Of a stretch of 64,000 nt of DNA, positions 43,620 through 52,287 are shown in pieces. Numbering within the stretch: the first letter of the stretch is position 1; each line of letters opens with the position of its first letter. Both the position numbers and the translations under genes were made by a program. Source of the DNA: Hydrogenophaga sp. 2FB (GTDB taxonomy: Bacteria; Pseudomonadota; Gammaproteobacteria; Burkholderiales; Burkholderiaceae_C); contig NZ_SCML01000007.1 of NCBI RefSeq assembly GCF_005503365.1, positions 88,717 to 152,716 on the forward strand, read 5' to 3'. Under the pieces are notes generated by a model. It made no database searches and was not told the origin of the DNA. It saw only the letters and a program-made list of their open reading frames with translations.

Positions 43620-44888
43620 TCAGGTGGGTTGTGGTGGGTGCGGGGGCGCGTCCGGCGCGGTGTAAGCCGCGCCATCCGAGAACAAGGCTTCGATCTGCGC
43701 GGGCGTGTAGCCCAGCTCGGAAAGAATGGCGGCGGTGTGCTCGCCGATGTGGGGCGCGGGCAGCCGCACCGAGGGCTCGAAGCCGCTCATCTGCATGGCC
43801 GGGCGGATGTGGCGGATCTGTCCCTGCGTGGGGTGGCTGCCGGTTTCGAGCAAGCCCACGTCCTGCAAATGCGGGTCGGCCACCAGCGAGTCCAGCGTGT
43901 GGCACGGCATGCACGGAATGTCGTGCGCGAGGAGCAGGTCGACGAGTTCCGCCGTGTCGCGCGACGCGAGCAACTCCGCGCGCAGCGCGAAGAACGCCGC
44001 GATGTGCTCGATGCGCGCCAGCGCCGTGGCAAAGCGCGCATCGGCCGCGAGGTCCGCGCGCCCGAGCGCATGGAACAGCTTGTGCACCTGCGCGTCGGTG
44101 TTGGTGGTGATGCAGACGTAACCGTCGCGCGTGCGCACCGGCCTGGCGTTCGCGTCGAGCAGACGGCGGTCACCCAGCGGGCCTGTGGGCGGTTCGAAGC
44201 TGTGGCCGTACAGGTGCTCGCTCAACAACAAGCCCGCGTAGCTTTCGAACATCGGCACCTCGATGGTGCGGCCTTCACCGTCGCGCTCGCGCGCGAACAG
44301 CGCGGCCAGGATCGCGTGGGCCACCATGAGCCCGGCCGTGCGGTCGATCACCACATAGGGCACGTAGCGCGGCGCGCCGTCCGCGCCGCTCATCAGGCTG
44401 GCCAGGGCGGTGCCGCCTTGCAGGATGGAGTCGTACGCGGGCCGTCCCGCGTAGCGGCCACCGCTGCCGAACCCGACGATGCCGCAATAGACCAGGCGCG
44501 GGCAGCGCTGCGTCAGTTGTTCGCTGCCCAGGCCCAGGCGCTCGGCCGCGGCGGTGCGCATGTTGTGCAGAAAGACGTCGGCGGTATCGACGAGCTGCAT
44601 CAAGGCTTCGCGCCCCGAGGCCTGCTTCAGGTCCAGCGAGATGCTGCGCTTGTTCCGGTTCATGTGCATGAACTTGCCCGACATGCCGGGCGTGCGCGAC
44701 TTGCCCGAGATCCAGCGGATCACGTCGCCGGACTTCTCTTCCACCTTGATGACCTCGGCACCGTAGTCCGCCAGCACCTGGGTGCAATACGGTCCCACCA
44801 CCGCCGACGTGAGGTCGACCACGCGCAGGCCCGCCAGCGGAAGGCGAGGCCCTGTTGCCGATGCGGAAGCGGATTTTTGAATGGCCAT
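43620..44888 (-). CDS. CaiB/BaiF-type CoA transferase
   Basis: 422-residue class III CoA transferase: N-terminal GLRVVDLTSAVVGPYCTQVLADYGAEVIKVE, RNKRSISLDLK, and the catalytic Asp in RPAYDSILQGG. These enzymes move CoA between carboxylates via an acyl-aspartate intermediate. The ATG at 44888 is chosen; reading frames extending upstream run through the divergent operator and nitronate monooxygenase gene. It is divergent from the NMO-ECH-CaiB operon with 64 bases in between. Confidence 0.9.
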   Translation of the reverse strand: MAIQKSASASATGPRLPLAGLRVVDLTSAVVGPYCTQVLADYGAEVIKVEEKSGDVIRWISGKSRTPGMSGKFMHMNRNKRSISLDLKQASGREALMQLVDTADVFLHNMRTAAAERLGLGSEQLTQRCPRLVYCGIVGFGSGGRYAGRPAYDSILQGGTALASLMSGADGAPRYVPYVVIDRTAGLMVAHAILAALFARERDGEGRTIEVPMFESYAGLLLSEHLYGHSFEPPTGPLGDRRLLDANARPVRTRDGYVCITTNTDAQVHKLFHALGRADLAADARFATALARIEHIAAFFALRAELLASRDTAELVDLLLAHDIPCMPCHTLDSLVADPHLQDVGLLETGSHPTQGQIRHIRPAMQMSGFEPSVRLPAPHIGEHTAAILSELGYTPAQIEALFSDGAAYTAPDAPPHPPQPT

Positions 44889-44912
44889 GATTTGGTTGCA
44901 ATTGACTTCTAG

Positions 44913-44933
44913 TTGGTTTATTCTAACAACCAA
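44913..44933. promoter_or_regulatory. Palindromic operator between divergent operons
   Basis: TTGGTT (44913-44918), nine bases, AACCAA (44928-44933), with an additional TTTGGTT at 44891-44897 and CAACC at 44936-44940. TTGCAA (44896-44901) and TATTCT (44919-44924) at 17-base spacing could be the plus-strand promoter, with the palindrome over its -10. The length and symmetry suit a MarR-type repressor. Confidence 0.55.
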
Positions 44934-44952
44934 ATCAACCAGCGACTTCCTG

Positions 44953-45912
44953 ATGAAAACCCGAATCACCAAGCTACTGGGCATTGCCCACCCCATCGTC
45001 CAGGCGGGCATGAGCTGGGCCTCGTCCAGCGTGGCGCTGCCGGCCGCGGTGTCCAACGCCGGCGGCCTGGGCGTGCTGGCCGCGGGGCCGCTGCGCACGC
45101 CCGATTTCGTGCGCATGCTCGGTGAGCTGGCGGCAGCCACCGACAAACCCTTTGCGGTCAACATCCCGCTGTACCGGCCCGGCGTGCAGGACCTGCTGGA
45201 CGCCATGCACCAGCGGCGCGTGCCGGTGGTGATCGCCTCGCAGGGGGGGCCGCGCGCGCACCTGCAACGCTTTCGCGACATCGGCGCCACCTGGATCCAG
45301 GTGGTGTCCACGCTGGAACACGCGAAGAAGGCGGCGGACGCCGGTGTCGACGCGTTGATCGTCGTGGGCTCCGAGGCCGGCGGGCATCCGCCGGTCAACG
45401 ACGTCAGCACCCTCGTGACCGTGCGGCGCGTGCTGCAGGAGGTGTCGATCCCCGTGATTGCCGGTGGCGGCGTGGCCGATGGCTGGGGCATCGCGGCCCT
45501 GCTCGCGCTCGGCGCGGACGCGGTACAACTGGGCACACGCTTTTTGCTGACCGAAGAAGCCACGGTGCACGCCAACTACAAGGCAGCGGTGCTCGAGGCC
45601 GACGTGCACGACACGGTACTGGTGGGTCGCCGCAGCCTGCCGGTGCGCGGCTTGCGCAACGCCTTCGCCCAGGCCATCTTCGACGCCGAGCGCGATCAGG
45701 TGCCGCAAGAAGACTACGAAGCCTTGTTCAAGAAAAGCACCCTGAAGCAGGCCGCGCTCGATGGCGACATCGAATGGGGCAAGGTGGAGCTGGGCCAGTC
45801 CGCCGGCCTGGTGCAGCGCATCCAGCCCGCCGCCGAGGTCATGGCGCAACTCGTGCGCGAACTGCGCGAAGCCACCGAACGCATGAAGACCATGGGCGCG
45901 GTCAGCGCCTGA
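44953..45912 (+). CDS. Nitronate monooxygenase-like FMN flavoprotein
   Basis: 319 residues of the 2-nitropropane dioxygenase/FabK-like TIM barrel: HPIVQAGMSWASS, VVGSEAGGHPP and IAGGGVADGWGIAALLALGADAVQLGTRFL. Members include nitronate monooxygenases, trans-2-enoyl reductases (FabK) and enzymes acting on CoA thioesters. Within an acyl-CoA operon (followed by ECH and CaiB), an enoyl-CoA reductase or oxidase role is as likely as detoxification of nitronate. The ATG at 44953 gives the family start MKTRITKLLGI. Confidence 0.85.
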   Translation: MKTRITKLLGIAHPIVQAGMSWASSSVALPAAVSNAGGLGVLAAGPLRTPDFVRMLGELAAATDKPFAVNIPLYRPGVQDLLDAMHQRRVPVVIASQGGPRAHLQRFRDIGATWIQVVSTLEHAKKAADAGVDALIVVGSEAGGHPPVNDVSTLVTVRRVLQEVSIPVIAGGGVADGWGIAALLALGADAVQLGTRFLLTEEATVHANYKAAVLEADVHDTVLVGRRSLPVRGLRNAFAQAIFDAERDQVPQEDYEALFKKSTLKQAALDGDIEWGKVELGQSAGLVQRIQPAAEVMAQLVRELREATERMKTMGAVSA

Positions 45913-45934
45913 TCACCATCAACATCAATCCCCT

Positions 45935-46666
45935 ATGGAACACCTGCTCATCGAAGACCGCGGCGCCGTCCGCATCCTCACGCTCAACCGGCCCGAGAAA
46001 CACAACGCGCTCAACACGCGCCTGACGCAGGAACTGCTCGACAGCCTGCGCGCCGCCGACCGCGACGGCGCCATCCACGCCGTGGTGCTCACCGGCGCGG
46101 GCAAGTCCTTCTGCGCGGGCGCGGACACCACCGAGTTCTCGGCGCTCACGCCGGAAGACCCGCAGGCCGTGACCGCGCGCGCCGATCTCACCACGGCCCT
46201 GCACCTGGTGTTCTCGCAAATGAACAAACCGGTGGTCTCCGCCGTGCGCGGCAACGCGTTGGGTGGCGGCGCGGGCTTGGCCATCGCCTGCGACCTGTGC
46301 GTGATGTCCGAGACCGTGCGCTTTGGCTACCCGGAACTCAAGCACGGCATCGTCGCCGCCGTGGTCATGGCCAACCTGGTGCGCCAGGTGGGCCGCAAGC
46401 AGGCCTTCGAACTCGTCTCGCTGGCCGAACCGCTCGACGGCGTGGGCGCAAAAGCCTGGGGCCTGTGCAACCGCGTCGTGCCCGACGCCGAGGTGCTGGA
46501 CGAGGCCGTGAAGATGGCGACCACCATCGCGGGCTGGAACCCGCTGGCCATGGCCACGACCAAGCGCAGCTTCCACCGCGTGGCCGACCTGGCGCTGGGC
46601 CCCGCACTGGACATCGGCCGCGATGCCAACGTGATGATGCGCGGCTTCCGAAAGGCCAAGGCATGA
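45935..46666 (+). CDS. Enoyl-CoA hydratase-family protein (one catalytic Glu missing)
   Basis: 243-residue crotonase: LTLNRPEKHNALN, FCAGADTTEFS and VRGNALGGGAGLAIACDL. At the first hydratase glutamate position there is Gly (GGAGLAIACD), while the second glutamate is kept in FGYPELKHG. One-glutamate members are often isomerases or C-C lyases. Its stop overlaps the start of the following CaiB gene (ATGA). Confidence 0.88.
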   Translation: MEHLLIEDRGAVRILTLNRPEKHNALNTRLTQELLDSLRAADRDGAIHAVVLTGAGKSFCAGADTTEFSALTPEDPQAVTARADLTTALHLVFSQMNKPVVSAVRGNALGGGAGLAIACDLCVMSETVRFGYPELKHGIVAAVVMANLVRQVGRKQAFELVSLAEPLDGVGAKAWGLCNRVVPDAEVLDEAVKMATTIAGWNPLAMATTKRSFHRVADLALGPALDIGRDANVMMRGFRKAKA

Positions 46667-47859
46667 GACCGCTCGAAGGCCTCACCATCCTGGACCTCTC
46701 GCGCGTCCTGGCCTGTCCGTTTGCCTCGATGATCCTGGCCGAACTGGGTGCCGACGTGATCAAGGTCGAGCAGCCGGGCAGTGGCGACGAAACGCGTGCC
46801 TTCGAACCTGTGGTGGAAGGCGAGGGAGGTGACGTGTCGGCCTATTACCTGGCCTTCAACCGCAGCAAGCGGTCCATCACCGTGAACCTGCGCAGCGCGG
46901 AAGGCCAGGACATCGTGCGCCGCCTGGCCACACAGGCCGACGTGGTGCTGGAGAACTTCCCCGTCGGCACGATGAAGAAATTCGGCCTGGACTACGCCAC
47001 GCTCTCCGCGCTCAATCCGCGCCTGGTGCACGTGAGCTGCACCGGCTTCGGCATGACCGGCCCGTATGCGAAACGCAAGGGCTACGACACGGTCTTTCAA
47101 GCCATGGCCGGCATCATGAGCCTGACCGGCGAGCGCGGCGGCGGGCCGGTGAAGCCGGGCCTGCCCGTGGCCGACCTGAGTTCGGGCCTGTGGGTCTGCG
47201 TCGCCATCCTCTCGGCGCTGGCCGGGTGCGAGAAGACCGGGCGCGGCAGCCAGGTCGACTTTTCCATGTTCGACGGCCAGGTGGGGCTGCTGTCGCTTGC
47301 GGCCGCGCGCTGGTTCACGCTGGGCGAGGTGCCCGAGCGCCTGGGCACGGAACACCCCGGGCGCATTCCGTCTGCGGCCTTCGTCTGCGCGGACGGCAAG
47401 TGGGTGCAGATCACCGGCAGTGACCAGCATTGGGCGCCGCTGTGCAACCTGCTCGGGCTCGAAGCCTGGGCCACGGACGCCAGTCTCGTGCGCAACGCCG
47501 ACCGCCTCGCGCGGCGCGAAGAAGTCATGGCCGGATTGCAAGCCGCCATCCGCAAGCTGGACCGCGACGAACTCTGCCGCCGCTGCGATGCGGTGGGCGT
47601 GCCGGCGGGGCCGATCCTGCAGGTCGACGAGGTCGTCGCCAACGAGCACGTGAACGCGCGCGGCATGGTGATCGAGTACGACCATCCCCTGATCGGCCGC
47701 TTCAAAGGCATGAAGGTGCCGCTGCGTTTTCACGGCCTGGACGACCCCGAGGCCACCCGCCCACCGCTGCTCGGCGAACACACGGACGACGTGCTGCGCG
47801 AGAAGCTCGGCCTGCGCGACGAAGAGCGGGACGCGCTGCGCGCGATCGGCGCCATCTGA
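46663..47859 (+). CDS. CaiB/BaiF-type CoA transferase
   Basis: 398 residues, class III CoA transferase. PLEGLTILDLSRVLACPFASMILAELGADVIKVE, RSKRSITVNLRS, and catalytic Asp in KGYDTVFQAMAG. It is the second CaiB-type protein of the island, and differs clearly from the one at 43620. Translationally coupled to the crotonase upstream (4-base overlap); followed 25 bases later by a Bug gene. Likely loads CoA onto the substrate bound by that protein (inference). Confidence 0.92.
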   Translation: MRPLEGLTILDLSRVLACPFASMILAELGADVIKVEQPGSGDETRAFEPVVEGEGGDVSAYYLAFNRSKRSITVNLRSAEGQDIVRRLATQADVVLENFPVGTMKKFGLDYATLSALNPRLVHVSCTGFGMTGPYAKRKGYDTVFQAMAGIMSLTGERGGGPVKPGLPVADLSSGLWVCVAILSALAGCEKTGRGSQVDFSMFDGQVGLLSLAAARWFTLGEVPERLGTEHPGRIPSAAFVCADGKWVQITGSDQHWAPLCNLLGLEAWATDASLVRNADRLARREEVMAGLQAAIRKLDRDELCRRCDAVGVPAGPILQVDEVVANEHVNARGMVIEYDHPLIGRFKGMKVPLRFHGLDDPEATRPPLLGEHTDDVLREKLGLRDEERDALRAIGAI

Positions 47860-47884
47860 ATTCCAACCACCCCAGGAGACACCC

Positions 47885-48859
47885 ATGAACCCCATTCGCC
47901 GTGCCCTGATGGCCGCTGCCATCGCCGTCTTCCCGCTGTCACAAGCGCTCGCGCAGGACGCGTACCCCTCGCGCCCGATCCTGTTGGTCAACCCCTACGC
48001 GGTGGGCGGCCCGGCCGACCTGCTGGGCCGTGCGCTGGCCAAGGAGCTGGGCGACGCGCTCGGCCAACCCGTGATCGTCGAGAACAAGGCCGGTGGCGGC
48101 GCCAGCATCGGCGCCGCGTTCGTGGCCAAGGCCGCACCCGATGGCTACACGCTGCTGATCGGCACCGCGGCCGCGCACACGGTCACGCCCGCCGCCACCA
48201 AGGTGCCGTACGACGGCATCGCCGACTTCGAGTTCGTCGGCATGGTGGCCAACGTGCCCAACATCCTCACGGTGCACCCCTCGGTGCCTGCGAAAAACCT
48301 CAAGGAACTGATCGCGCTGGCCAAGGCCCAACCCGGCAAGCTGAGCTACGCCTCGGCGGGCATGGGCAGCTCGCCGCACATCGGCGGAGAAATGTTCAAG
48401 CACGCGGCGGGTGTGCGCCTGGTGCATGTGCCGTACCGCGGCGCGGCGCCGGCCGCCACCGATCTGGTGGCGGGTTCGGTGGACGTGGGCATGCTGAACA
48501 TCTCGGCCGTGCTGCCCTTCATCAAGGCCGACCGCATGCGCGCGCTGGCCTATGGCGGCAGCAAGCGCTCGGCCGATCTGCCCGATGTGCCGACGTTTGC
48601 GGAAGCCGGTGTGCCAGGCCTGGAGACCGGCAGCTGGTACAGCCTGGCCGTGCCGGCGAGGACGCCCGCCGCCGTGGTGGACAAGCTCACCAAAGCGCTG
48701 CAGAAAGTGCAGTCGCAGCCCGAATTCAAGAAGCTGCTGACTGCGCAGAATGCGGAAGTGATGCCGCAAATGAAGGCGCAGGCCACCGAATACATCCGGG
48801 CCGATGGCAAGCGCCTGGCCGAGCTGGTGAAGGTCACCGGCATGAAACTGCAAGACTGA
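47885..48859 (+). CDS. Bug/TctC-family solute-binding protein
   Basis: 324 residues, Sec signal peptide (RRALMAAAIAVFPLSQALAQ), YPSRPILLVNPYAVGGPADLLGR, VENKAGGGASIGAAFVAKAAPDGYT and HVPYRGAAPAATDLVAG. In place of the usual PF(A/P)PGG it reads PYAVGG, so its carboxylate pocket may differ. CAGGAGACACCC precedes the ATG. Third Bug of the island, in the middle of a seven-gene plus-strand operon. Confidence 0.92.
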   Translation: MNPIRRALMAAAIAVFPLSQALAQDAYPSRPILLVNPYAVGGPADLLGRALAKELGDALGQPVIVENKAGGGASIGAAFVAKAAPDGYTLLIGTAAAHTVTPAATKVPYDGIADFEFVGMVANVPNILTVHPSVPAKNLKELIALAKAQPGKLSYASAGMGSSPHIGGEMFKHAAGVRLVHVPYRGAAPAATDLVAGSVDVGMLNISAVLPFIKADRMRALAYGGSKRSADLPDVPTFAEAGVPGLETGSWYSLAVPARTPAAVVDKLTKALQKVQSQPEFKKLLTAQNAEVMPQMKAQATEYIRADGKRLAELVKVTGMKLQD

Positions 48860-48867
48860 ACCGCACG

Positions 48868-49650
48868 ATGAAAAAACTTCCCGAACTCACCATGCTGCAG
48901 CTGGAGCTGCAAGGCCCCGTGGCCACCGTCTGGCTGAACCGGCCCGACAGCCGCAACGCGCTCAACCTGGCCATGTGCCGCGAGATCACCGCCGTGTGCG
49001 AGGCGCTGGACGCCGACGATGCCGTGCGCGTGGTCGTGGTGCGCGCCCGTGGCGCCGTGTTCTGCGCCGGCGCGGACCTGAAGGAACGCCAGGGCTTCAG
49101 CACCGCCGACCTGGTGGCCCGCCGCGTGGAAGGCTTCACCGCCTACGGCGCGCTGGAGGCCTTGTCCAAGCCGGTCATTGCCGCGGTGCAGGGCCCGGCC
49201 TTCGGTTCGGGCGGCGAAATCGCGGCGGCGTGTGACTTCGTATTGGCCACCACGCAGGCCGCGTTCAAGTACCCCGAGGTGGGTTGGGGCACGGTGGGTG
49301 CGACGCAGCGCCTGCCCCGCATCGTGGGCCGCCGCATGGCCAAGGAACTGCTGTTCACCGGCCGCGTGGTGGATGCGCAGGAAGCGCTGGACCTGGGCCT
49401 GGTCAACCACGTGTATGCGCCCGAAGCGTTCGATGCGCGCATCGCCGAGATGGCGGCGCAGATCGCCGCGGCCAACCCGCTGACCGTGCAGCTCACCAAG
49501 CACAGCATCGACGAAGGCCTGGACACGACGCGCGAGGGCGCCATGGCCATCGAACTGCTGGCGATCCAGAAGAACCTGCGCCACAGCGACTGGCAGAAGG
49601 CCATCGCGGGCTTTGGCGCGAAGGAGGGCACCGATGCAGCTGCTCGATGA
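48868..49650 (+). CDS. Enoyl-CoA hydratase (canonical active site)
   Basis: 260 residues, crotonase family: WLNRPDSRNALN, FCAGADLKERQG, VQGPAFGSGGEIAAACDF and FKYPEVGWG. Both hydratase glutamates are present (GGEIAAACD and YPEVG), unlike the other two crotonase-fold proteins of the island. The closest functional guess is a methylglutaconyl-CoA-type hydratase, because an HMG-CoA-lyase-like gene follows two genes later; this is inference. Overlaps the next gene by 17 bases. Confidence 0.9.
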   Translation: MKKLPELTMLQLELQGPVATVWLNRPDSRNALNLAMCREITAVCEALDADDAVRVVVVRARGAVFCAGADLKERQGFSTADLVARRVEGFTAYGALEALSKPVIAAVQGPAFGSGGEIAAACDFVLATTQAAFKYPEVGWGTVGATQRLPRIVGRRMAKELLFTGRVVDAQEALDLGLVNHVYAPEAFDARIAEMAAQIAAANPLTVQLTKHSIDEGLDTTREGAMAIELLAIQKNLRHSDWQKAIAGFGAKEGTDAAAR

Positions 49651-51292
49651 ACACCGGGTGCCGGTGCCACTCACGCTCTCGCATGTGCTGAGCGCGACGG
49701 TACGGGCGCGCGGCGCCGAAGAGGCCTATGTGGGTCCGGGTGAGCGCATGACCTGGAGCGGGTTGAACGCCCAGAGCCGAAAGATCGCCGCGGGCTTGCA
49801 CGCGGCCGGCATCCGCCAGGGCGATCACGTCGGGCTGATGCTGGGCAACTCGGGGCTGTGGATCGCGGCCTTCTTCGCCTGCGCGTCCATCGGCGCGGTG
49901 ACGGTGCCGGTCAACACCCGCTTCAAGGCGGAGGAGCTGGCGTTCTGCCTGAAGCAGGCGGACGTGAAACTGCTGCTCTACGCCGACAGTTTCCTCGGTC
50001 TCGATTTCACGGCGCTGCTGCGCCAGGTCGAACCGGCGGTCGACGCACAACTGCCCGGCCAGGCCTTGCCGCTGCTGACGCAAGCGGTGGTCGTGGGTGG
50101 CGCTGCGCCGCGTGGAGCGCGCACCTTCGACGCGTTTCTGGCCGATGGCGCTGGCGTGCGGGATGCGACGCTGGAACAGATATCGGCTCAGGTTTCGCCG
50201 CACGACACGCTGCTGATCCAGTACACCTCGGGCACCACGTCGTTCCCCAAGGGGGTGATGCTCAGCCACGCCAACATGCTGGGCGATGCGGCTTCGGTGG
50301 CGCGCCGCATGGGCGTGAAGGCGGCGGACCGCTATTTCAGCATCCGGCCCTTCTTCCACGTGGCCGGCAGCACGCTGTCGGTGCTGGTGAGCCTCACGTC
50401 CGGCTGCTGCCTGCTGAGCCTGCCGAAGTTCGACGTGAAGCAGGCGCTGGACGTGCTGGAAACCGAGCGTTGCACCTTGACCTCGGGCAACGACACCATT
50501 TTCCTCATGCTCATGGGGCACCCCGATTTCGATGCGAAGCGCCTGCACCTCCAAGGTGGATGGGCGGCCGCCGGGCCGGAGGTGATGCAGAAGATCCGCG
50601 ATGTGATGCAGGTGCCGCACATCTGCAACGCCTACGGCCAGTCCGAGGCTTCGCCCAACGTGCTGCTCAGCGACCACGGCGATGCGTTCGAGCTGCGGCG
50701 CGATGGCTTCATGCTCCCGCACCCCGGTGTGGAGGTGCGTCTGGTGGACGCCGACACGGGCGCCGTCGTGGCGCCCGGTGCTGGTGCGGGCGAGATCCAG
50801 GTGCGCGGCTGGAACGTCATGCGCGGCTACTACAACATGGCCGAGGCCACGGCCAAGGCCTTCACGGCCGATGGCTGGTTGCGCACCGGCGATCTGGGCG
50901 AACAGCGCGGCGATGGGCGCATGCGCATGGTCGGCCGCTTGAAGGACATGTTCCGCGTGGGCGGCGAAAACGTGGCGCCGGCGGAGGTGGAGGAGGTGCT
51001 GCATGCCCACCCCGCCGTGCAGCAGGCCCAGGTGATCGGTGTGCCCGATGCGCGCCTGGGCGAAGTGACCGGCGCGTTCGTGCTGCTCAAACCCGGTCAG
51101 CAGGCCAGCGGCGAAGAGCTCGTGGCCTGGTGCAAGGCGCGCTGCGCCAACTTCAAGGTGCCGCGCTACATCGCGCTGGTCGACACCTTTGAGCACATCG
51201 GCATGACGGGCAGCAGCAAGGTGCAGAAGAACAAGCTGCGCGAGCATGCCATCCAGCACTGGAACATCCGGAACGACACGGTGGCCGCATGA
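49634..51292 (+). CDS. AMP-forming acyl-CoA ligase
   Basis: 552-residue ANL-superfamily enzyme: P-loop IQYTSGTTSFPKGVMLSH, NAYGQSEASPN, DGWLRTGDLGE, and GRLKDMFRVGGENVAPAEVEE; the C-terminal catalytic Lys lies in GSSKVQKNKLRE. It makes acyl-CoA from a free acid with ATP to AMP. AAGGAGG correctly spaced selects the ATG at 49634. It overlaps the crotonase gene upstream and the lyase gene downstream (ATGA), showing tight coupling. Confidence 0.92.
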   Translation: MQLLDEHRVPVPLTLSHVLSATVRARGAEEAYVGPGERMTWSGLNAQSRKIAAGLHAAGIRQGDHVGLMLGNSGLWIAAFFACASIGAVTVPVNTRFKAEELAFCLKQADVKLLLYADSFLGLDFTALLRQVEPAVDAQLPGQALPLLTQAVVVGGAAPRGARTFDAFLADGAGVRDATLEQISAQVSPHDTLLIQYTSGTTSFPKGVMLSHANMLGDAASVARRMGVKAADRYFSIRPFFHVAGSTLSVLVSLTSGCCLLSLPKFDVKQALDVLETERCTLTSGNDTIFLMLMGHPDFDAKRLHLQGGWAAAGPEVMQKIRDVMQVPHICNAYGQSEASPNVLLSDHGDAFELRRDGFMLPHPGVEVRLVDADTGAVVAPGAGAGEIQVRGWNVMRGYYNMAEATAKAFTADGWLRTGDLGEQRGDGRMRMVGRLKDMFRVGGENVAPAEVEEVLHAHPAVQQAQVIGVPDARLGEVTGAFVLLKPGQQASGEELVAWCKARCANFKVPRYIALVDTFEHIGMTGSSKVQKNKLREHAIQHWNIRNDTVAA

Positions 51293-52287
51293 CGACGAAC
51301 GCGCAGAACTTTTCACTGGAAGACGATGGCCGCGACGTCGTGCTGTGCGAGTGCTTCGCCCGCGACGGCCTGCAGCACGAGCCGGCCTTCATGCCGACCG
51401 AGACCAAGGTGGCGCTGGTGCAGCGCTTTGCCGAGCTGGGCTTTGCGCGCGTGGAAGCCACGTCGTACAGCAACCCCAAGGTGATTCCGCAGTTTGGCGA
51501 TGCCACCGCGATGCTGCAGGCGCTGCCGCGCCGCAGCGGCGTGTTTTACAAGGCCACTTGCGCCAATCTGCGCGCGGTCGAGCGTGCCATCGCAGATGCG
51601 GACGCCGGATTTGGCGCCACCGAGATCAGCTTGCTGGTCTCGGCCACCGACACCCATTCGTTGAAGAACCTCGCGCGAACGCGAGAGGATCAATGGAACA
51701 ACATCCGCGAGATGGCCGCTCTGGCGCTGGGGCGGTTTCGCCTCATCGGCACGGTGTCCATGGCCTTCGGTTGCCCCTTCGAAGGCAGCGTGGACCCCGA
51801 CAGCGTGATCGCCGACGTGGGCCGTATGCGCGACGCCGGTGTGCGCCACGTGGCGCTGGGCGACACCACTGGCACGGCAACACCGGTGACCACCAAGGCC
51901 TTGTTCTCGCGCATGCGCGCCGAGTTTCCCGACGTGGTGCCCATCGCCCATTTCCACGACACACGGGGCACGGGCCTGGTGAATTACGTGGCCGCGCTGG
52001 AGGTGGGCGTGAGCCACTTCGACTGCGCCTTCGGTGGCGTGGGCGGGCACCCGACCAAGGTGAAGTACGGCGGTGGGCACACCGGCAACGTGTGCACCGA
52101 GGACCTGGTGGATCTGTTCGAGAACATGGGCGTGCGCACCGGCATCGACATGGATGGCCTGCTGGCCACGGTGGAGGCTTGCGAACAGGCCCTGGGCCGC
52201 GAGCTGCATGGGCGCGTGGCGCGCAGCGGGCTCAATCCGTTGCGTCAGCGCATGCCCGCCAGTTCGTTCAACCGCGACAGCAGGTAG
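51289..52287 (+). CDS. HMG-CoA lyase-like protein with altered signature
   Basis: 332-residue DRE-TIM metallolyase. R25-D26-G in CFARDGLQHEP and the metal ligands H221/H223 in HFHDTRGTG match HMG-CoA lyases, which split 3-hydroxy-3-methylglutaryl-CoA into acetyl-CoA and acetoacetate. The signature GGCP loop reads GGHP here, H254 replacing the catalytic Cys, while TGNVCTEDLVDL follows normally. It may cleave a different 3-hydroxyacyl-CoA. The last 43 bases overlap the convergent MarR gene. Coupled to the ligase by a 4-base overlap. Confidence 0.85.
   Translation: MTTNAQNFSLEDDGRDVVLCECFARDGLQHEPAFMPTETKVALVQRFAELGFARVEATSYSNPKVIPQFGDATAMLQALPRRSGVFYKATCANLRAVERAIADADAGFGATEISLLVSATDTHSLKNLARTREDQWNNIREMAALALGRFRLIGTVSMAFGCPFEGSVDPDSVIADVGRMRDAGVRHVALGDTTGTATPVTTKALFSRMRAEFPDVVPIAHFHDTRGTGLVNYVAALEVGVSHFDCAFGGVGGHPTKVKYGGGHTGNVCTEDLVDLFENMGVRTGIDMDGLLATVEACEQALGRELHGRVARSGLNPLRQRMPASSFNRDSR

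Noticed and set aside
49634..49650. Frameshift between the crotonase and ligase genes
   Set aside because: Both proteins are complete, with an AAGGAGG ribosome site inside the upstream gene; the 17-base overlap is normal coupling.
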